A stretch of 64,000 bases of DNA from Mycetocola manganoxydans (GCF_003667545.1 NZ_RCUV01000003.1:1-64000), one strand, 5' to 3'; positions 50,091 through 59,137 are shown, counted from the first letter of the stretch. Notes: generated by a model from the sequence alone, not told the origin. A program made the numbers and translations.

Positions 50091-52391
50091 GTGAAAACCT
50101 TCCGCGCCCTTGTCACCGTCACCACGATGGCGGTTGCTGCCGTCCTGCTGACCGCGCCACCCGCCTCAGCGGCGGACACTGTCGTGAGTGCGTCCGCTGT
50201 CGCCGATACGTATACGGCGTCGTCGTCGCCGTCGACGAACTACGGCACGAGTGCGTCGCTCGCCGCCTACTCCACGCCGGGAATCACGTCGCTTCTGCGT
50301 TTCACCATTCCCGCGACACCCGCAGGCCAGACCCTCACCGGGGCCGTCCTGCGACTGAGCACGACGAACATCACCTCAGCCGGATCAGCGAACCCGGCCA
50401 ACGTCCGCACCGCCGCAGACACCTGGTCCGAAGCGTCCACCATCTACACCAACCGTCCCGCCGTGTCCGGCCCGGTGCTCGGCACCCTTCCCGGCGGCAC
50501 AGCCCCGAACACCCGCTACGCCGTGACCCTCACCCCCGCGGCACTGGCCGCAGGATCGATCACCCTCGCGATTGAAGGAACCGGCACCGACAGCCTCTGG
50601 CTCTGGTCCCGCCAGGCACCAGCCACCGCCACCCGCCCCGTCCTCGACCTCACCTACACCGACGATACGGCTCCACCACCCGACACCACCGCACCGGGTG
50701 CTCCCGCCGCACTCGCGGCATCCGTCACCGGCACCACCGTGGCGCTGAGCTGGCAGGCGTCGACGGACAACGTCGGGGTCACCGGGTACACCGTGCACCG
50801 CTCGTCCACGGCGAACTTCACCCCGACCGCGGCTACGGTGATCGCCACCGTCCCTGGCACCAGTTTCTCGGATACCGACCGGCCAGCGGGAACCTGGCAC
50901 TACCGCGTGACGGCAGGCGATGCTGCCGGCAACACGAGTGCGCCGTCATCTCCGGCGAGTGCGACCGTGTCACCCCCGGCTCAGCCGACGACGGCAAGCG
51001 TCGCCGCTGTCGCCGATACGTACACGGCATCGTCGTCGCCGTCGACGAACTACGGCACGAGTGCGTCGCTCGCCGCCTACTCCACGCCGGGAATCACATC
51101 GCTTCTGCGTTTCACCATTCCCGCGACACCCGCAGGCCAGACCCTCACCGGGGCCGTCCTGCGACTGAGCACGACGAACATCACCTCAGCCGGATCAGCG
51201 AACCCGGCCACCATCCGAACCGCCGCAGACACCTGGTCCGAAGCTGCCACCACCTACACCAACCGACCCGCCGTGTCCGGGCCGGTGCTCGGCACCCTCC
51301 CCGGCGGCACAGCCCCCAACACCCGCTACGCCGTGACCCTCACCCCCTCGGCACTGGCCGCAGGATCGATCACCCTCGCGATTGAAGGAACCGGCACCGA
51401 CAGCCTCTGGCTCTGGTCCCGCCAGGCACCAGCAACCGCCACCCGCCCCGTCCTCGACCTCACCTACACCGGAGGAACCCCGCCTCCCCCGCCGGAGACC
51501 GCAACGATCATGGCGGTCGGCGATATCGCGTGCCAGTCGGGAACCGCCATCACGTCGACGGCCTGCAGGCACGGAGAGGTGGCATCCCTCATCCGGGCAG
51601 CGAACCCCGACCGGTTCATCGGGCTCGGAGACCTGCAGTACCAGCAGGCGACCTACGCTCAGTTCATGGCATCCGGCGCCTATAACGACACGTTCGGGCC
51701 ACTCAAGCCGATCACCCTGCCGGTGCTCGGCAACCACGAGTACCTCGACTCGACGAACGGGTACTTCGATTACTTCTATGGCAGCGGGGTGTCGTCCGGT
51801 CCGCTTGGCAGCCGGCCGAACGGCTACTATTCGACGCAGATCGGCTCGTGGACCTTCATCGGCCTGAACACCGAATGCGGTACCGGCGGGGTAACGGGCG
51901 GATGTGGCGTCGGCAGCCCGCAGTACACCTGGCTGCAGGACCAACTGGCGTCGTCGAGCTCCTGCACCGTCGTGGCGACGCACCGTCCGCGCTGGTCAAC
52001 CGGCGCGAGCCACGGCTCCTACCCGCAGATGTCCGCACTGTGGGATCTGATGGCTGTGAACGGTGTGGACATCACGATCAGCGGTCACAACCACGTCAGC
52101 GAGATCTTCAAGCCGATCGGGGTCTCAGGATCAGGGTCGACCCCTGCAATGGATGCGAACGGAATCCGCGCGTTCACTGCTGGGGGCGGCGGTGCCAACA
52201 TCCAGGGCCTCACACCGACGACGGACCCGCTGATCTCAGCGCTGGAGGCCCGAAGCCGGGTGGCGTTCGGGCCTCTCGAGCTCGTCCTCGGTGATGGCGA
52301 GTATTCGTGGCGGTTCATCCCGATCTCCGGGATGACCTTCACCAACAGCGGCACCACCGGGTCATTCTCCGGATCGGATGACTGCCACTGA
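50091..52391 (+). CDS. Secreted metallophosphoesterase with two duplicated CBM96/DNRLRE-type domains and an Fn3 domain
   Basis: A 766-residue exported protein. Its signal peptide ends at ASA-AD (residue 27). Residues ~35-190 and ~305-460 are two almost identical beta-sandwich modules (ADTYTASSSPSTNYGTS, then SLLRFTIP and WSEA) of the DNRLRE/CBM96 type. Between them (~196-292) is a fibronectin type III domain (TVALSWQASTDNVGVTGYTVHR). A metallophosphatase domain follows from ~470 with AVGDIACQSG, GLGDLQYQ, GNHEY, ATHRPRW and GHNH. Extracellular phosphate release or wall and polysaccharide binding is inferred. GTG at 50091 has GGAGAGAGG upstream. Confidence 0.9.
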   Translation: MKTFRALVTVTTMAVAAVLLTAPPASAADTVVSASAVADTYTASSSPSTNYGTSASLAAYSTPGITSLLRFTIPATPAGQTLTGAVLRLSTTNITSAGSANPANVRTAADTWSEASTIYTNRPAVSGPVLGTLPGGTAPNTRYAVTLTPAALAAGSITLAIEGTGTDSLWLWSRQAPATATRPVLDLTYTDDTAPPPDTTAPGAPAALAASVTGTTVALSWQASTDNVGVTGYTVHRSSTANFTPTAATVIATVPGTSFSDTDRPAGTWHYRVTAGDAAGNTSAPSSPASATVSPPAQPTTASVAAVADTYTASSSPSTNYGTSASLAAYSTPGITSLLRFTIPATPAGQTLTGAVLRLSTTNITSAGSANPATIRTAADTWSEAATTYTNRPAVSGPVLGTLPGGTAPNTRYAVTLTPSALAAGSITLAIEGTGTDSLWLWSRQAPATATRPVLDLTYTGGTPPPPPETATIMAVGDIACQSGTAITSTACRHGEVASLIRAANPDRFIGLGDLQYQQATYAQFMASGAYNDTFGPLKPITLPVLGNHEYLDSTNGYFDYFYGSGVSSGPLGSRPNGYYSTQIGSWTFIGLNTECGTGGVTGGCGVGSPQYTWLQDQLASSSSCTVVATHRPRWSTGASHGSYPQMSALWDLMAVNGVDITISGHNHVSEIFKPIGVSGSGSTPAMDANGIRAFTAGGGGANIQGLTPTTDPLISALEARSRVAFGPLELVLGDGEYSWRFIPISGMTFTNSGTTGSFSGSDDCH
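50194..50660 (+). repeat. Intragenic duplication, copy 1 (467 bp)
   Basis: The first copy of the CBM96-type module. It aligns without gaps to copy 2 exactly 810 bases downstream; I counted about 16 base differences by eye. Confidence 0.88.
51004..51470 (+). repeat. Intragenic duplication, copy 2 (467 bp)
   Basis: The second copy of the module at 50194-50660. Most differences are silent or in one short stretch (NVRTAADTWSEASTIY versus TIRTAADTWSEAATTY). Confidence 0.88.
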
Positions 52392-53780
52392 TCACATCCG
52401 TTCCGGCTCCGACAGAACCCGCGTCATCACCGGTGCGGTGGCTTTGATCGTTCCCCACACCATGAGAACACCGGCGACGAGGCAACCGACGATCACCACC
52501 AATGACACCGGCGCGAAGATGAGCGCGAGCGAGGTGAGCGGGAAGACGAGGACCCCACCGACAAGCGCCGAACCGAACGTCGTGAAGCGCAGCGGTCCGA
52601 GGATCGCACGCGACCGGGACTGCTCGATGACGCTGCGCGGCATCCCGAGCCGGTCGAGGCTGACGTACAGGTCACGACGGTCGAGGATCCCGGCGGCCTG
52701 ATTCACACCCACCGAGCATGCGACCATGAGGAATGAGATCAGGACCGTCACGAGGATGCCGGTCCTGATGTCAGCCATGAGCATGCGGGTGGGAGCGTCG
52801 TAGTCACCCTGGAACTGGTCCATGAACGAGACGCCTGTGCCGGCGACGACCGCGATGAAGCTCGTCATCGCGACACCGGAGACCTGCCTCCACGTCGCCT
52901 TGGGCGATTCGAGAATGGACCGGGCTGCGATGAGTCTGGACGCGGTCTTCGCCCGGCGGAGCGCAAGGCGAGCGGCCATGCCGATGGCCCACGGACCGAT
53001 CAGATTGAGGATGCCGACACCGATTCCGAGGCCGGTTCCCAGAACGATGATGGTGAGCATCCAGTCGCCGCTGGAGCCAAGTGAACCGAGCATCACGTAC
53101 GCAGCAAGAATCGCAACGACGCTGACGACGACTCGCGACCAGTGCAGTCGGGGAGCCGACTGCCTGGTCCGGACACCGAGCGGCGAGATCGTCACCTGGC
53201 GCAGACCGATGGCAGCGCTGACCGCGGCGAGGGCCGCGACCGCGAGGATGACGAGGAGAATCGCGCCGGGGCCGACCCACAGCGCTCCTGCTCCGATGGG
53301 CTCACCCTGGAACGGCAGAAGCCCGACGATCGGCATGGCGATGAGGTAGAGAACGACACCGGCGAGAGCGCCGAGGGTGGCGACGGCCGTCGACTCGAGG
53401 ACCGTCATGCGGGTGACGACCCCCGGCGTTGCACCGATCAGCCGCAGTGTGGCAAGCCGGTCGTCGCGCCGGCGGGCAGACAGGCGTGCCGCGGCGCCGC
53501 CGAGGGCGATCAGCGGCACGATCAGGAGGACGAGCGCGATGACGCTGAGCATCTGGTAGAGGTCGGCGTCGGCGATGGTCCACCGCCAGAACATCATGAC
53601 GCCGCCGAGCACGATGAGCAGTAGTGCGGTCGTCACGGCGAATGCGATGGCTGGCAGCGCCAGCACGGCTTTGGTCTGCGCGGTCGGTCGAGACAGCAAC
53701 CAGGTCAGTCGGCCGATAGGGGCGCGTCCGGAGCGAGAAGCGGATGCCGGTGGCGGCGGCGCGAGAGTCGTGGCGGTCAT
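52392..53780 (-). CDS. FtsX-type ABC transporter permease
   Basis: A 462-residue membrane protein with about eight to ten helices. An N-terminal cytoplasmic stretch and a helix are followed by a FtsX-like segment (RRRDDRLATLRLIGATPGVVTRMTVLES), then a second half with DRRDLYVSLDRLGMPRSVIEQSR. Such permeases with a MacB-type ATPase export or sense peptides and antibiotics. The start is ATG 53780 in the overlap with the ATPase stop (ATGA); an upstream open stretch lacks a start signal. The stop is immediately against the metallophosphoesterase stop. Confidence 0.87.
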   Translation of the reverse strand: MTATTLAPPPPASASRSGRAPIGRLTWLLSRPTAQTKAVLALPAIAFAVTTALLLIVLGGVMMFWRWTIADADLYQMLSVIALVLLIVPLIALGGAAARLSARRRDDRLATLRLIGATPGVVTRMTVLESTAVATLGALAGVVLYLIAMPIVGLLPFQGEPIGAGALWVGPGAILLVILAVAALAAVSAAIGLRQVTISPLGVRTRQSAPRLHWSRVVVSVVAILAAYVMLGSLGSSGDWMLTIIVLGTGLGIGVGILNLIGPWAIGMAARLALRRAKTASRLIAARSILESPKATWRQVSGVAMTSFIAVVAGTGVSFMDQFQGDYDAPTRMLMADIRTGILVTVLISFLMVACSVGVNQAAGILDRRDLYVSLDRLGMPRSVIEQSRSRAILGPLRFTTFGSALVGGVLVFPLTSLALIFAPVSLVVIVGCLVAGVLMVWGTIKATAPVMTRVLSEPERM

Positions 53781-54556
53781 GCGGTCACCGCGTTCGAACC
53801 GAAAGTGGTACCGACTGCCGTGTGAGACAGCACGCGACCGTCGCGCAGCCGAACGACGCGAGAACACCGCGCGGCGACGGTTTCGTCGTGGGTGACGACG
53901 ACGAGGGCGTGACCCTGCCCGACGGTCGATCCGAGGAGGGCGCTCATCACGTCTTCGCTTGTCGCCGAGTCGAGGGCACCCGTCGGTTCGTCGGCGAAGA
54001 CCACCGTTGCTCCGGTGACCTGCGCCCGGGCGATCGCGACGCGCTGGGCCTGACCGCCGGAGAGCTCACCGATGCGGCGGGTTTCCATCCCCCCGAGGCC
54101 GAGTGCGACCAGCCAGTGCTGCGCACGACCTTCGGCCTCCCGACGCGGATAGCCCGCGAGCATGAGCGGGAGTGCCGTGTTCTCGAGAGCCGTGAGTTCG
54201 GGAATGAGCAGTCCCTGCTGGAACACGAAACCGAACGCTTCTCGGCGCAACCGGGAACGTTCGCTCTCGTTCATCGCGGTGACATCCACCAGGCCGGACG
54301 CGGAGTAGAACCCGACATGTCCGGAGTCCGAGGGCGTGATGCCGGCGAGCGTGTGCAGAAGAGTCGTCTTGCCCGAGCCGGAGGCTCCCATGATGGCGAC
54401 GGATTCGCCCGCGGCAATGGCGATGTCCACTCCGGCGAGCGCGGTGCTCGAGCCGTAGGTCTTCACGAGGGAGGAGCCGGTGAGGATCGGCGGGCGCTGC
54501 GCGGAATTCGCGGGCGGCATGGCGTTCGTGGGCTGTGGGGGCGTGAAGAAGTTCAT
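53777..54556 (-). CDS. ABC transporter ATP-binding protein, MacB/LolD type
   Basis: A 259-residue ATPase. Walker A GASGSGKTTLLHTL, the Q-loop in FVFQQGLLIPELTALEN, signature ELSGGQAQRVAIARA, Walker B VVFADEPTGALDS and the His switch in VVVTHDE are all present. The FQQ-x-x-L-x-x-x-L-T-A-x-EN pattern is that of the MacB/LolD group that works with FtsX permeases. ATG 54556 has GGAGGG upstream and is preferred over an ATG 33 bases earlier. The first ~35 residues are a Pro-rich variable tail. Confidence 0.92.
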   Translation of the reverse strand: MNFFTPPQPTNAMPPANSAQRPPILTGSSLVKTYGSSTALAGVDIAIAAGESVAIMGASGSGKTTLLHTLAGITPSDSGHVGFYSASGLVDVTAMNESERSRLRREAFGFVFQQGLLIPELTALENTALPLMLAGYPRREAEGRAQHWLVALGLGGMETRRIGELSGGQAQRVAIARAQVTGATVVFADEPTGALDSATSEDVMSALLGSTVGQGHALVVVTHDETVAARCSRVVRLRDGRVLSHTAVGTTFGSNAVTA

Positions 54557-54636
54557 GTTCCCACCCTCCCCTGCCCGGGGCATCCGCACATCGTGCGCCC
54601 GGCTGATCCGGCGTCATCCTCCCGGGTGACGTTGGG

Positions 54637-55596
54637 TCAGGCGACGGTACCCCGGTGCAGCCGGATGCGCTGCTGGGTGAGCAGAATGCCCACGAAGACG
54701 AGAACCGCTCCGAGCGGCTCGTGCCAGCTGAGCGACTCCTGCAGCAGAAGCACCCCGAGGACCACTCCGACGACCGGTGTGACGTAGGTGACCCCGCTGG
54801 TGGCCGTTGGACCCCACGCGGTGAGGACGTTCATGTTCCAGATGTAGACCACACCGGTTCCGAGCACGCCGAGTCCGACGAGGCTGAGCACCACCCAGAG
54901 GTCCAGGGACACCGGATGCCACGCGACAATCGGGGTGAGGACGGCCATGATCGCCGCGGCGAGGCCGATGTACATGAACGCGGAGGTGATCGATGGGACC
55001 TTGTACGGTGCGAGGAACTTGCGCAGGTAACCCAGCGCAAAGCCGTAGCAGGTGACAGCTCCCAGGCAGGCGAGCTGGCCGCGCCAGTCGCCGAGCAGCG
55101 TGCCCACCTGCCACGGGGCGACGATGACGAGCACACCGACCATCCCGAGGAGCACGCCGAGGACCTGGCCGAGATTGAGCTTCTCGACCCGGAATGCGAG
55201 CGTGGCGAGGACCGCCGTCGTGATCGGGGTGACGGCGTTGAGGATCGAGGCGAGGCTCGACGAGATGTATTGCTCCGCCCACGCGAACAACAGATACGGC
55301 ACGACGCAGAACGTGACGGCGATGACCGTGAAGTGGAACCAGATGATGGGCCTGCGCGGCAGGCGTGCCCGCGTGACGAGGGCGATGATGCCGAGGGTGA
55401 GCGCGCCGAGCATGATCCGGGTCCAGGCCACTTGCCCGAAGGAGACACCGGTCAGCGCAACCTTCATGAAGAGAAAGCTGGATCCCCAGATCAGTCCCAT
55501 TCCGACGAATTGCAGAACGATTCGTGGCTGCGCCGCGGGCAGCGGTGCGGTCGTGGGGCCGTCGCCGAGTCGGGCGGGAGCGGTGGATGTTTTCAC
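54637..55596 (-). CDS. EamA/DMT superfamily transporter
   Basis: A 319-residue protein with ten hydrophobic helices in two EamA repeats. GLIWGSSFLFMKVALTGVSFGQVAWTR starts the first; the second begins near the AVTCYGFALGYLRKFL segment and ends WHEPLGAVLVFVGILL. Such proteins export metabolites or amino acids; the substrate is unknown. The mRNA is probably leaderless: TAGATT lies six bases before the GTG on this strand. Confidence 0.9.
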   Translation of the reverse strand: MKTSTAPARLGDGPTTAPLPAAQPRIVLQFVGMGLIWGSSFLFMKVALTGVSFGQVAWTRIMLGALTLGIIALVTRARLPRRPIIWFHFTVIAVTFCVVPYLLFAWAEQYISSSLASILNAVTPITTAVLATLAFRVEKLNLGQVLGVLLGMVGVLVIVAPWQVGTLLGDWRGQLACLGAVTCYGFALGYLRKFLAPYKVPSITSAFMYIGLAAAIMAVLTPIVAWHPVSLDLWVVLSLVGLGVLGTGVVYIWNMNVLTAWGPTATSGVTYVTPVVGVVLGVLLLQESLSWHEPLGAVLVFVGILLTQQRIRLHRGTVA

Positions 55597-55670
55597 TCAG
55601 TCAATCTAACGACAGCGGATGCCGCGTACTGGCGGATTCCGGCCACGTCACCACGAATTCCTGCCCTCGT

Positions 55671-56306
55671 TCAGCGGTCTGTGAGGGCGACGGGCTCATC
55701 GATGCGCGCGAGTCTCTTCTCGAGCCCCGCACGAATCGCGGGCCACTCCTCGACGAGAACCGAGTAAACCGCGCTGGTGCGCCAGCTTCCGTCTGCCCGC
55801 CGCTTGTCCCGGCGGATCAGCCCTTCGAACGTCGCGCCGATTCTCGCGATCGCGGCACGGGACTGTGCATTGCGTTCATCGGCCTGCAACTTCACCCTCC
55901 CGAAGCCGGAGTCGAATGCCAGGCCGAGCAGGAGAAGTTTCGCTTCCGGGTTGACCGCCGTTCCCCAGACGCGCGGGTCGTATGCGGTCCAGCCGAGATG
56001 GGCGTGCTCGTTTGCTTCGTCGAAGTCGCCGAGGGTCGATGTGCCGACGATGAGCCCGTCCGACTGTCCACCGACGAGCCGGATGGTGAACGACTGGTTC
56101 GTGCCCCCGTTGTAATAGCCGGCCGCGAACGAGGCGAACTCGTCGAGGTCTCGGGGCAGCCCTGCTGCACCGCCGCCGTAGCCGCCGGCGAAGACCTCGG
56201 GTTTGGCGACCGCGTCGAAGAGCCCCGGGTAGTCGTCGGCCGTCATCGGGTCGAGGCGCACGAAGTGGCCGGGGAGCGGTGCTGGTTCGGGAACGGTCGC
56301 TGTCAC
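55671..56306 (-). CDS. GNAT family acetyltransferase, RimJ/RimL type
   Basis: A 211-residue acetyltransferase. GHFVRLDPMTADDYPGLFDA begins the fold, VGTSTLGDFDEANEHAHLGW gives the central strands, and NPEAKLLLLGLAFDSGFGRVKLQADERNAQSRAAIARIGATFEG is the acetyl-CoA and end region. The RimJ/RimL-like length and order suggest N-terminal or small-molecule acetylation. The start is a GTG with TAAACT six bases upstream, so it is likely leaderless; this -10 box overlaps the stop region of the lactonase gene. Confidence 0.87.
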   Translation of the reverse strand: MTATVPEPAPLPGHFVRLDPMTADDYPGLFDAVAKPEVFAGGYGGGAAGLPRDLDEFASFAAGYYNGGTNQSFTIRLVGGQSDGLIVGTSTLGDFDEANEHAHLGWTAYDPRVWGTAVNPEAKLLLLGLAFDSGFGRVKLQADERNAQSRAAIARIGATFEGLIRRDKRRADGSWRTSAVYSVLVEEWPAIRAGLEKRLARIDEPVALTDR

Positions 56307-56315
56307 TCGCCCAGT

Positions 56316-57449
56316 TTAGAGTCGGGCTCGAACGAGGCAGGTCGGTGAACCGGCCTCGACGGCGCCGATCTGCTTCGACGGCACCCCGCGGGCATCCAGC
56401 CGGAAACTCGATACGTGACCGGATCTCTCATTCGCGACGTGCAGGTACTCTCCCGACTCGACGTGGTGCCTCGGCCAGTTGCCGCCGCTCTCGACGTCGC
56501 CGACCGCACGCAGCGTCGATCCGTCCCCCGAGATCGCGAGGGTTGCGACCCGGTTGCTTCCGCGAATCGACACGTGCAACGAATCGCGCGACGCCGCGAG
56601 AGAGATCTCTGAAGCGTTGTCGCCGTCTTCGATCGAGTCTGCTGTCGCGAGGACGGATGCCACGACGCGCCATTTCCCATCGTCGCTCCGTCCGAGCGTG
56701 AAGACCTCGTTGGAGTATTCGGTCACGAGGTGAACGTGGCCTGACGGGTGAGCCACGAGGTGGCGCGGCCCGACTCCGAACGGCAGGACGATCTCCTGGC
56801 TCGGCAGCAGCCGGCTGCCGACGCGAGCCCAGATCCGCACCGTGTCGTGTCCCAGGTCCGTGGTCGCGATTCTGCCCTCGGGCAGGACGAGCGACGCGTG
56901 CGCGCGGGACTGACGGTCCACAGCGGCGTCGCTGATCGCTTTGGCGAGGGCGAGTTCCGCGAACGGGTCGTCGCCGAAGTCCACCGGCTCGTCGGATGCC
57001 GCCTGCGCGGCGAGCGGGTTCCCGTACGGGTCGTGCGACGCATCCGCGACGACGCCGTCGGCCGCGAACGATCCGTTCGCAGCGAGCGCGAACACGACGA
57101 CACGACCGTCGCCGTAACAACTCGCGATGAGCGCGGAACCATCCGGGGCCACGGTGAGCTGGCACACCGATTCGCCCGCTTCGATCGGTCTACCGAGCGG
57201 CACAAGCCCGAACTCGCCGCGGCGTGCGAGGGCCTCGACCGTGCCGGAAGGCTCGAGCGCGGCGTACACGACAGGGAGGGTGGGATGGGTGGCGACGAAT
57301 GACGGGGAATCGAGGGCGGAGGATGACAACGGATGCAGCGTCCCGCGCTCTTCCTGGCGCAAAGCCGTGATCCCCGCCCCGCTTCCTCCGGCATCTTCTG
57401 TATACGAGCCGAGCCAGAACAGGGGGTGGGGAACGTCAAGCTGAGCCAT
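56316..57449 (-). CDS. Lactonase family (6-phosphogluconolactonase-like) beta-propeller protein
   Basis: A 377-residue protein with the lactonase/YbhE beta-propeller pattern. FWLGSYTEDAGGSGAGI opens it, PSFVATHPTLPVVYAALEP and CQLTVAPDGSALIASCYGDG are propeller blades, and GVGPRHLVAHPSGHVHLVTEYSNEV and GNWPRHHVESGEYLHVANERSG carry the typical PRH motifs. The family includes 6-phosphogluconolactonase and other lactone hydrolases. ATG 57449 is taken; an ATG 33 bases upstream is possible. It is divergent from the maleylpyruvate-isomerase-like gene. Confidence 0.87.
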   Translation of the reverse strand: MAQLDVPHPLFWLGSYTEDAGGSGAGITALRQEERGTLHPLSSSALDSPSFVATHPTLPVVYAALEPSGTVEALARRGEFGLVPLGRPIEAGESVCQLTVAPDGSALIASCYGDGRVVVFALAANGSFAADGVVADASHDPYGNPLAAQAASDEPVDFGDDPFAELALAKAISDAAVDRQSRAHASLVLPEGRIATTDLGHDTVRIWARVGSRLLPSQEIVLPFGVGPRHLVAHPSGHVHLVTEYSNEVFTLGRSDDGKWRVVASVLATADSIEDGDNASEISLAASRDSLHVSIRGSNRVATLAISGDGSTLRAVGDVESGGNWPRHHVESGEYLHVANERSGHVSSFRLDARGVPSKQIGAVEAGSPTCLVRARL

Positions 57450-57459
57450 GCTCTTCAGT

Positions 57460-57479
57460 CTGGCAGCAGTTTCTGCCAG
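57460..57479. promoter_or_regulatory. Perfect inverted repeat between divergent genes
   Basis: CTGGCAG-CAGTTT-CTGCCAG lies in the 38-base gap between the lactonase and maleylpyruvate-isomerase-like genes. It covers both likely promoters and is a good operator candidate. Confidence 0.5.
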
Positions 57480-57487
57480 CATGAAGC

Positions 57488-58096
57488 ATGGGCACAGCCT
57501 CCAGCTTCTCTCGCGCAGCAGACGCTTTCGTCGATCTCGTCCGTGGCATCCGTTCCGACCAGTGGGGTGCCCCCGGTCTCGGCGTCTGGGATGTGCGATC
57601 ACTCGTCGGGCACACCACCCGCGCACTCATCACTGTCCGCGACTATCTCGAACTCGACCCCGCCAACCAGGTCGACATGGAGACCGCGGGCGACTACTAC
57701 GGGCAGATCTACCTCGTCTACACGAACCCGCAGGCGATCGCGCAACGCGGCATCGACGCCGGCATCGCCCTCGGTGACGACCCAGTGGAGCGAATAGAGG
57801 CGCTCAAGGCGCGGGCGCTCGAGCTGATCCTCGCGCAGGAGCCGTCACGGCTGGTGTCACTCGGCGGCATGGGCATCCCGCTCGACGAGTACTTGCGCAC
57901 CCGGGTGTTCGAGTTGGTGGTGCACTCCATCGACATCGCGAGAGCGACCGGGCAACAGCCGCTTCTCGACCCGGACCTCATCGAGGAGTCGGCAGCGCTC
58001 GCGGGCGGTATCGCCGCACGGAAGGGCGACGGTGAGCAGGTGCTGATGGCGCTGACTGGTCGCGAGAGACTGCCTGAGGGATTCAGCGTCGTCTGA
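57488..58096 (+). CDS. Maleylpyruvate isomerase/DinB fold mycothiol-type protein
   Basis: A 202-residue protein. The N-terminal helical bundle SFSRAADAFVDLVRGIRSDQW, then DVRSLVGHTTRALITVRDYL with the metal His, and a later EYLRTRVFELVVHSIDIARATG giving further His ligands, match the mycothiol-dependent maleylpyruvate isomerase N-terminal (DinB-like) domain. Actinobacterial members use mycothiol as cofactor in detoxification or transfer reactions. The exact reaction is unknown. Confidence 0.85.
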   Translation: MGTASSFSRAADAFVDLVRGIRSDQWGAPGLGVWDVRSLVGHTTRALITVRDYLELDPANQVDMETAGDYYGQIYLVYTNPQAIAQRGIDAGIALGDDPVERIEALKARALELILAQEPSRLVSLGGMGIPLDEYLRTRVFELVVHSIDIARATGQQPLLDPDLIEESAALAGGIAARKGDGEQVLMALTGRERLPEGFSVV

Positions 58097-58113
58097 CGCA
58101 GCGAAATTACCTC

Positions 58114-58141
58114 TTGACCGCTGAGCGTCGAGGAGTACGGT
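58114..58141 (+). promoter_or_regulatory. Consensus-like promoter of the Drr-type operon
   Basis: TTGACC (58114-58119), a 16-base spacer and TACGGT (58136-58141), with the ATG six bases further on. This is a near-complete leaderless promoter. Confidence 0.65.
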
Positions 58142-58147
58142 CGAAGG

Positions 58148-59137
58148 ATGAATTTCGTTGAGGCCGTCGGCCTCACAAAGACGTACACCCCCAAAGGCGC
58201 TGAGCCGGTCCACGCTCTGGACGGGCTTGATCTCTCTGTGCCGCGTGGAACCATCACGGCGATCCTGGGGCCGAACGGGGCCGGCAAGACGACTGCGGTC
58301 AAGGTCCTGACGACGCTCATCATCCCCGACAGCGGCACTGCCACCATCGGCGGCATCGATGTCGTGAAGCGGCCCGACGACATTCGACCGATCATCGGGG
58401 TCTCCGGCCAGTACGCTGCCGTCGATGAGAACCTGACCGGCTTCGAGAACCTCGACATGGTGGGCAGGCTCTACCACCTGGGGGCTAAAGCTTCACGGGC
58501 CAGGGCGAAGGAACTCATCGAACTCTTCGATCTGACCGAAGCGATGAACCGGCCGGTGAAGGGATTCTCGGGTGGCATGCGACGCAGGATCGACCTCGCC
58601 GGGGCGCTCGTCACTCAACCCGAGGTTCTTTTTCTCGACGAACCGACAACGGGACTCGATCCGCGATCCCGGCTCGGCATGTGGGACATCATCCGGTCGC
58701 TCGTGAGCCAGGGAACCACGGTCCTGCTCACGACCCAGTACCTCGAGGAGGCCGACCAGCTCGCCGACGACATCAGTGTCATCGACGGGGGAAGGGTGAT
58801 CGCGAGGGGCACGGCCGACGAGCTGAAGGCATCCGTCGGTGGGCAGCGTGTCGAGCTGAACCTCGTCACTCCGGACGACACCGCTGCGACGGTCGAGGTG
58901 CTGCGACGCTACGGGAACGCGGAACCTGCGGTGTCGAACGACGCACGCACCGTGACGGTGAGCGTCGCGCGAGGACCCGAAGCACTGCAGCTCGTGTTGC
59001 GTGACCTCGAGCAGCGGAACGTCGCCCTGTACGACGCCGGGATGCGGCGGCCGACACTCGACGACGTCTTCCTCCGGCTGACCGGTCGCACCACCGAAGA
59101 GACCGACTCCGAGGAGTCGAAGGAGAAAGCACGATGA
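58148..59137 (+). CDS. Daunorubicin-resistance (DrrA) type ABC ATPase
   Basis: A 329-residue ATPase. Walker A GPNGAGKTTAVKVL, signature GFSGGMRRRIDLAGALVTQP, Walker B VLFLDEPTTGLDPRSR and LLTTQYLEEADQLAD are typical of DrrA. A C-terminal domain (residues ~235-315, ending RRPTLDDVFLRLTG) follows, as in DrrA. It should power export of a drug or lipid with the next gene. The stop overlaps the permease start by four bases. Confidence 0.94.
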   Translation: MNFVEAVGLTKTYTPKGAEPVHALDGLDLSVPRGTITAILGPNGAGKTTAVKVLTTLIIPDSGTATIGGIDVVKRPDDIRPIIGVSGQYAAVDENLTGFENLDMVGRLYHLGAKASRARAKELIELFDLTEAMNRPVKGFSGGMRRRIDLAGALVTQPEVLFLDEPTTGLDPRSRLGMWDIIRSLVSQGTTVLLTTQYLEEADQLADDISVIDGGRVIARGTADELKASVGGQRVELNLVTPDDTAATVEVLRRYGNAEPAVSNDARTVTVSVARGPEALQLVLRDLEQRNVALYDAGMRRPTLDDVFLRLTGRTTEETDSEESKEKAR

